DNA of 64,000 nt from Rhynchonema sp. JSB1_4 (taxonomy: Eukaryota > Nematoda > Chromadorea > Monhysterida > Xyalidae). Below, piece by piece: positions 49,501 to 58,500 of this stretch. The notes below the pieces were generated by a model. It had not been told where the DNA came from, searched no databases, and saw only the letters and a list, made by a program, of their open reading frames with translations. The stretch's first letter is position 1; each line of letters starts with the position of its first letter. The DNA lies in contig JASAMV010006845.1 in the NCBI GenBank assembly GCA_030248065.1, positions 1 to 64,000 on the forward strand. The letters run 5' to 3'. The translations under genes were made by a program, and so were the position numbers.

Positions 49501-52500
49501 TGTCAAGTCAGCAGTCCAAGCTTCGGCACTAAATATAAATTTGTTGGCGCTTAGTGCCTCTATGCAGATTTGATGCACACATGTCTTATATTCAAGTATC
49601 GATCAACCTGTTCGGATAATGCGTTGTCGTGTTCCATCCGAACGTGTACTGCATGATTGTCTTGTAAAACTGCTCATTCTCATCAGTCACAGTTAGGTTT
49701 GCCAACGTTGCCAGTTTGTCAACACAAATGGCCTCTGATGTGGTGTGGTTAGCCATTGTAGTACTCACGAAGTATTCATTTCCGTCTGAGTACGAGTGCC
49801 ACTTGCCAGTACAAGCTGTAATTATGGCAACCACTTGATCATCAATCGAAATGGCAGCTTATTTGATAGCAGTGTACCTGCAGTATCGTTGTAGGTTGTG
49901 ACCATGAATAGTTTAGCGTTTTCATTATGTAGCACCAGGGGTGTATTCAAAGTCCACCAGAATTGCCAGTTTCCACGCTGCCAGAACGGTGATTGCACCG
50001 CGCTGTAGTTCCCGGCAAAGTAGGCTTGCGACACTTGGTGATTGACAGCTTTGCAGACAGCCCATATCTAAGAAAGTAAGGGTGAAATTTCGAGTTGGGC
50101 TCAAACGGCACAGTTTACCAGTGGTAAAAAACCAACCGTCACTGTGGATGACTTGATATGGCTCACTCCATTGTGCATTACCGTCCAAAAACTGTACTCC
50201 TCTGCATTGGTGTACACTTTTATTGGTTGTGTGCTGTTCACCCGATCTTCGAGAAAGTTTAGAGTGAGATTGTTGTATTCGAAACGATACCAGTGTGGGT
50301 CGGTAACTGCAAAACGTTCATCTTGACAACTGGACTACAAACATTTGGTCATAAGTTCATCCTCACATGAGGCTGTGTCAAACGGTGGTTCGACCACAAT
50401 GTAGAACTCATTGAATGTTTCTACAATGCCTTGGGTTGTCACGTTGGGTTGGACTGTGAGTAGTTCGCGTGTGTAGATTAACTGCGTGTCCGTAATCAGG
50501 TGCGTTAAAAGCACAGCCGTTTCGTCGAGAATAGTCACCGCGTACGCCAGCTCGGAACCCTTGGTGGGGTCCCACGTGGGCTGAACATATACACGTATCG
50601 CATATGTATGTACATCGAAACGTGCTCATGTGTCATTTGTTTAGTATTTATCTTCCGAACTCACCACTTCGTCGTTCATTGTAGCCAACAGTGGACTCTG
50701 GCCAATGCTAACTGTCCTTGAAGTATCATTGAACGAAATGCTGTAGTTGTGGAAGGTATATTCTGAAAAGAAGAGGATACCGTGTATACAGCTGACGAAA
50801 TCAGTTGGTCATCGAGGCATATCCGGCAAAGGTTAGTGTTGCAATGCTAAAAAGACTGATGCTCAAACACCTTCGTTGTTACCTTGTCGTTCGCAGACAT
50901 ATTGGAACAGGTCGGTAACATTAGGCGAACTGAGATTGCGGAAAGCTGGGTTGAATGCAGCCGGTGTAACATTATCAGGTTCGTTGACCCAAGCGAACGA
51001 GCTAAATGGAAGGTTAGTCCATTGCCATAATACATTTTAGTCAGTTTTACGTTCTACCTTGAATTTCCATAGTGCTGTATTACAGTGGCAATAGCCTGCA
51101 TTGTCGTATTATCGATGTTGTCCGTTCGTGCAACTTGTCCATTATAAATGCCGCAAGCGGTGACGGCGTTTGCGTATGTGTCCGCAGATTGACTCACGAA
51201 GTACTCCTTGTTTCCTGCTTGGACCCACCAACCACTACATCGTGAACCGTTAACTGAAAAGGTCAATATTTGATGGTAAATGGCAGTTGTGTCTTCTTAA
51301 CTCTCAAAATGGGCGCTGCTTACCATCATTGTAATGTGCAGCAATAAAGAATTTGGCTTCATGCTTTGCTGCAAACGTGTAGTTCGGCGGATTCACCAGA
51401 TCGTATCGCCAACTTGCATCTCTCCAGTCGCTGTCATTGCCGTTGTACGGGTAGTAGATTGCGGCCAAATCCAGGTTATCAGGCATGCATTTGATGTCAA
51501 TCTACTTGGACAATCTAGTTTGTGCTTTTGTTTATCAGTGTGTAAAGGCTGGGCCAAAATACACGCACCAATTGCCATGTTTTGATGGTTGTGTATCGGT
51601 CAGTGACCGTCAGTGTAACATTGTATACTCCTGGCTGCGCATACTGGTGAAAATGCTTTGGCACAGTTCCGTTGTAAGTAGAATTGTCTGCCCAATCGAT
51701 ATAGTAAATAAGCTGTTCACGGTGGTTCCACAGATCTATTCGTTCTCCGTCAGCTGCAAATCAGGATTAACACAACCGTGTTCAAGAATAAGCTTTCCAC
51801 GGTTGATAAACTGTTCTCGAAAATGACGACGAACTTCTGTTCAGAACATCAAGTATTGTGAAGTTGTAATTCGTTTGAGTCAAACCCATGTTCGGCCAGG
51901 ATATTTCTAATGTCGATTCATTTAATGGTGCAATGATGATTATCTGAAATAATATGCCTTTCGTTTATGTTATATGCTGGTGTATATAAATCTTGATAAA
52001 ATGGAAAGGAATCCTCACATAAGTCAGGTTGTAGTAATAGCTTGTTCCGAAAATATTAGTGAATACAGCGCCGACGCTCTTGTCGCCCGTCGTGTGCAAA
52101 GTGATGTTTTTGATAGGAAAGTTGTAGTATGACTCGTTCCACGATCCCTCGTCAATCAACAAGCTTAAGTCAGTGCCCATGCATGCTGAAGTTTGTATAA
52201 TGCACAGCTATAGCTCCGTCGTAATGTTATTTGCGGTTTTTGTATCAGCATACCTACCTCTCAAATCATTCGGTAATAGCTCCGGAGTTGAGTTCATTCT
52301 GACTTCCACCACTGTGCCTTGAAGATAGGTTCGATCGTAAAAGAAGCCCGGTGGATCCCATGTCAACGTGATGTTTGTGTCAGCCAGCACTGGATCAAAG
52401 TATTCCCAGTGATATTTCTCTTCAATATGAGGAAAATACGGAGACCAGGCAACAAGTGCGACCGTTGTATTCATCGCGTCATCGAATGACTGGAATGCGA

Positions 52501-55500
52501 GTTGTTGCAAATGCCGGTTTGTTTATAGTTTGCAGTTATTCGCTACTTATTTTTTTGTAAAACATCCTCACGTCCACTAACCACGAAGTCGTGCGTAAAG
52601 TTCTGGTAAACGTCGTAAATGTCATCAAGCGTTATGTTATGCCACTCTCCGCCGATATTAACCTCGTACATTCGCACAGCTCCTGCAATTCCATGAACTT
52701 ATGTCAGACAATGCAGGGCATGGATACAAGCAATCGTGTCCCACCTGACTCAATTGTAATGTAGAAGTTAGTTTCCCGTCCTCGTGGAACGACCGGCAGC
52801 TTGCATTCACCAGTTGGATCTGGTGGGCCTAAAGGCCTGACGCGTGTTCCGTTCGTCAGCAATATCCAGGTTGACATGTTCAGGCCTTCGATGAATTCAC
52901 CAAACGTTATCTGTAACTTATCGTATGTTGAATGCAGTCCAAAAGCACATAATCTTATGTTTTCAATCACTTTTATTTCTGAGCCTTAAGATCTGAAAAA
53001 AATCGACACGAGTTGTCTGCATTTAGCTGCCGCCATAAGGACGTTCATCATTGCTATGGAGGTATCGCTGTTGTTTTCTTGCAACTTACCGAGTAATTTG
53101 CCATTGTATTCGTCCAGTAACCAAAACAGTTCCAATATGTCAACGTTACATTGTACCGCCCGGGATTGTAAGCGGTAATATTGACTCGGCCTTCTGGACC
53201 GACCATTGCTGTGTGATTTCCAATGTCAACACGCAACTGGCCACCGCAGCAGCCTTAAAATTGATGACGCATCGAAAATCATTCATCGAAATGCGATGAA
53301 AATCAATCAAACCTTCAAGATCCACCGGTCGTAGTGCCGGCGTTCCAGCGAAAACGTCGATGATCACGTCCGTGTATGGCGGCACAACGTCAGACGGCGT
53401 CAATACTGCTGTCAAAAACGGATCTGTACCCCGCACTGCCGTAACGTTGTGAATGATTGAATGGTTGCCGGCAAACTCATACAAGGGCTCGACGTAGGTG
53501 TGCAGAGTTGTGTAGTTATATGCCTAAGCATTGAAACCATTTGAGTCAAACTCGTAGTTTTCCAAAGTTTTTGAGTGCTTGTGATTTGCTCACTTCGAAG
53601 TTTGTTAGCATGGATTTGTTGAACGAAGACCAATCGTTTGTATCGGTTGTGTTGAAGAAGAACTGATCGGGAACGATTTCCAGCATGTATATTTGCGGTA
53701 TACCTGAGTAAAGACACACTTTATGGCAATCATGACTTTGGCAGCGACTTGTTGCCCCACGTCCACGTAACTACCTCCAACTGTTTCCAGTTTGATAGTA
53801 TTATTTATGGCTCGTGGCACCACCCATCCACAAGTGCCGTCATCTAATGTCCACACAGCCTCATGTAACGTCATGTTGTCCAAAGTTGCTGTGATTGATA
53901 TGTTATAGTCGAAGAGTGGTCGTACAACGTGCAACTGAAAATCGCGTTGATTAAATGAAGTAAAGTTTTTGCTGTTAATGACAGATCACTCGTGAACAGT
54001 AGCAGTCAACATACCGTCCAGTTGAAATCGTGAAGAATGTCCCCATAGACGTTGGTGAATGTGACATTGCCCACATAGAAACCAGCAGTGTCAAACTGCA
54101 TGTTCTCGAAGGTCCATGGTGTCAGACTGGTGTTCAGGATGTAGTTTTCCAGATGAATTCTGATTTCTGCTCGACTACAGTCTGCAAAAATATCGTTCTT
54201 TCCTACAAATGTTTTTTGATAATCAGATTCCGCAGAAAACTACAGCTAATTATTTTGCGGTTGTCACAAATAGTTCCAATTCATTCATTTTATGTCGTCA
54301 TCGTCACGTCTTTTTTAATCGAGATTCGGTGCTCTTCAAGATATAAAAAGGTTGGTATTGTTCTTCTTGGTATTGTTGTTGTGCTTGCGTGCTCGAGATA
54401 TAAAAAGTCAGTCATGCGTCCCGGTTTAATGAAAATTGGCAATGCAAAATTGGCAAGATACAATACTATACGCTTTCCAGCATCTGACCATCGATTCCCA
54501 ATCCGCCCAAGAGGGCTTCGGGCTCGAGTGTAACGGTGACATTGATGGACTCTCCCTCGTAGATCTGCGTTCTTGTCGGCACAATGTGTATCAACGGATC
54601 TATCAGTATGGCATGATACTGCTTGGATAAGGCCAATGGCGATACAACGGATGGATAAAACGGCCACACGGTGGCGGCGAACACCGTTTCGTTGTTAGTG
54701 GGCTGAAAATGCCAGCAATTCACAAACTCTTAGCATCAGAGCCCAGATGGACCGGTTTATCACGAGAAGTTATAACGTACGGTGTATCGTGGTAACACAA
54801 ATGTCGCGTTGTACTCAGTAGTCGAAATGTTGTAGGTTACTCCGTCGTAAAAAAGGCTGAACTCGATCGGGATACCTGCGAACGAGAAAATCATTTTTGT
54901 TTTGCATTGATTTTTTAAGTTTCACGACGCTTTCTCGAGAATGTATGTACCTGTCGTCACTCCCATTTCAACAGTGTTGTTTGCGTCGATAGCAAATATT
55001 GACCCACATTGCGCGGTTATTGCCGGATCAGGGTAAACTATTGTTCCATTTGTTAAGGAGTACTCAAGTATTGTCGCCGTGAAGTTTGCTAGATGGTCGA
55101 CGACATGCAGCTGATAGAAAAGGAATTGTGATAAAAAAGAGATCTTCCTTTTATGTGGCTCCTAATCATCAACTAACACATTCATCAATTGAAAAGTTTT
55201 GGTGTCCGAGAACATTCGTGAACATGATCGAGGAGCAGTAGTTTCCGGCAACGTTAAACACGTTGTTCGACCACAGTAGTTCTTCACCAGTTGGAGCAGT
55301 CAAAGATTTGACCTCAATTTCAAAGCGAACTTCGCCGATCGTGCAGTCTGCAAAAGCACTGTAGGTTTAGTTTCGAGCTGTTCAAGCAGCTGTTCAAACC
55401 TGGTACTCACTTGTCACATTTTCTGTCATTGGAGCAGGCAACGGAATGACTGTGATGTCAATCGCGTCTCCGGTTGCAATCAAATACGCCGAAAATGTCA

Positions 55501-58500
55501 CATTAAAATTTGGTCGAAGCAGAATCGGACTGAAGTCGTAGGTCTTTGTGACAGGAAACATGACAGTTGGATATTGCGGATAGGCAGTAACCGATATTGA
55601 CGTTATGTTCTCAGAGAGCTGAAATTGATGGTAGGGCTCAAGCGCGTTAATGTTGCCTTGTTCGTCTGTATTTTAACATTCCACTGACCGTGTAATGCGG
55701 AAGCAGAATTACACTGTCCGACGAGTAGTTGTACATGACACCGTCGTATACAAGCGAATATTCCTTCAAGTGGCCTGAAATTGCTTATACCTTTAAAGAA
55801 CATCGTTGTATTCAAATGAGATGTTAAGGGCGAGCTCAAATTTGGTGATCTTATCAGTCCAGTCCTGTCTTATCTGACCGATTGATGTGATCGGTCCTGT
55901 CTTGCAAGAACTATCTATCGGACCGACTTATCACATTAATCGCTTCGGTCCTGCTCTGTAAAACACATTGAGCCACAGTCGCGCTAAACATTTTTATACG
56001 TGTAATACACCACTGCTTGTAATATCGCACAGCTGGCCATGTTTTCTATATTAGTGTGTTGTAGACTGTTGCGTGCACTAGTTGCTCACTGTGTCTTACA
56101 CAGTTGCACAGGACGCAGCCATAGAACATGGCCAGATGGGCGATGTTACAAGCATTGGTGTGTTTTTTAAAACAATTTTTGGCGGCTGCAATGGCTAACT
56201 CAATTGGACTTGCAGAGCAGAATCGGACCCTTAAAGTGATCGGTCTTGAAAGGCACAACCGATCGACCGGTCTTGCATAACAGGACCGAAATCATTAATG
56301 CGATTGTCCTTCCAAGACGAGACCGATTAATGTGGTCCATTTGCAAGAAAAGACGAACTGCACCGATCACCATGTTTGATTGTGCCCTATATGATGAGGC
56401 GCTTGCCAGTATCATGTGTGAGGTTAAGGGTGTTGTTGGAATCGAGGCCGATTAACAGATCGCAGTCGTGGGACCACGTCGGCGGTAAGATTGGCGAGCC
56501 GCCGAGATTGAATTCAGGATCATACTGCACGGCGCCCAAACTGATTGCATCAAGTTGATCCACAACCAGTATCTGCAATGCTTATACTAATTTCGTTTTG
56601 TCTCGTTGTACTTTTCATAGTTATAACCACAAGGCATATGCGCAACATCAATATAATCATTGATAAAATGGATCGCATAACCTTATACTAGCAATAAAAT
56701 GTTTGTGATTATGGTGTCTGTGTATAGCATCTGTGCAATACTGGGTATGTTGATTTCCAGCAGGTTGCAATTATGAAACTTTAACGCACCGAAATAATAT
56801 TTGGGTGAACTCTGCGGCCCATCACGTTGCTATGCATTATCGTGGGAGTGTAGTTTCCAGCAACACCAATGGTGAAACACGGGGTTTTGGTCGTGACGTT
56901 CTCTCGTAAGATTCCGCCAAAATCAAATTCAATAAAGTCGTTTGAACAAGCTGAAATGCGTTTTGTTTTCTGCGCCTTCGCATAATAAGTGAACAAGTAC
57001 GCCTTACGTCCAAAGGCATGTGGCGACCAGTCTGGTGACGACAGTATTTCAAAGCAGACTGTGTCGTTGACGGCATACACCGTGCTGTTTGTCGACAAGG
57101 TCAGAATCGGATGCACAGGTGCGACTGTGAATGTCAACGTCGCCGACCATTCTTCCAGATACGGTGAAACCGGATGAGCTGTGATTGACATTTGAGCGCT
57201 GGTCAGATTGCCCTGTAAAAATCCATGTTTGCTGTTTTCTGTCTCTTGTTTAAAAGTAAAACAGGTTCGCACCGTGTAAGGTGGCAAAACCAAGTGGGTC
57301 ATATTGTCGCCTGTTGGAACGGTTGCATTGTACTCCATGACATCAAATAGCACCGTGTACACAGAAGGGTAGCCTTAAAACCAGCAATATACCTATTTCA
57401 CATTTGTTGACATTGGTGTCATGACTACCTTGATTTTGATTAAATCATGGCAACCATGATGTCATCACTACAGTGATGTTGCCTACCTTCTTCAACAGAC
57501 AGTTGAATTGTATTGTTTGCATCATTTGCGACAACAAAGTCACCACAACTTGCGTTGGTGAGTGACACGGCAGAGACTGTTGTGATGTTTGAGAGACCGT
57601 AATGAATGATGATCATTGTTGCGTTCACTGGTTCCGCTCCGATGATGAACTAAAATTTTTGGTTAACTTTCTTTTAATGTGTCTATGTAGTTGGTCGGAC
57701 ACTCTTTTTTGATCGTACTTGGAATGGTGTAGCGACGACGGTGCAGCCGAAAATGTTGCACACAGATATGGACACTGGATAAACACCATTTGCTGTGAAC
57801 GATATGTTGAGTCCAAATTCCGTAAGTCCCATGTTGACGCTTTCCGTCACATCAAGATCCCATACTTCCGACGAGCATTCTGAACGTAAACAGATGCTTT
57901 GCAAATCCGACAGTCAATCTTTTCGTAAACAACAACGGCAACTTACGATCCAAAGCCCATGGGGTTATGGGATCGGTAATCAAATCCACCCAAATGATGT
58001 CCCCAATTTCGTGGTATTCAGTAGTTGTATTGATGCTCAGGCCGGTGTACCGAACGTACGTTGGAATGACTTTCCTTGTCTGAGAGAGTGATTCGTCGCC
58101 GCCAAACCCAATTGCTTCGACAGTCAGATAGTGGACGGACAAATTTGTATTCTAAAACATTCAGATCCAATCATTTTTTGTTTGCTGATTGTCTCAAGAT
58201 TATTATTATTTCAAGAAGCATGTCTGCGGAATATTATTGGGGATTATTATTGTAAAGAATATTACAACATTATTATTATTATATTATATATGCATATATA
58301 ATATATATTATATATATTAATTAATATATATGTATATATATATATATATATTAATTAGTATATTAATTGTTATATATTATTGTAAGGAATATTGTCTGAG
58401 GAATATTATTGTGAAATGCACATTTGCCAGACGTCTTAAGAACACTAATGCAAAAAGTATATTCTTTCTTAGCTGTGCATCGACGAACCATTGACGTGCA

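Noticed and set aside
54030..54533. 167-codon plus-strand open frame
   Set aside because: It lies antisense to block A beta and alpha exons of unit 5, whose minus-strand reading has splice sites and homology to six other units.
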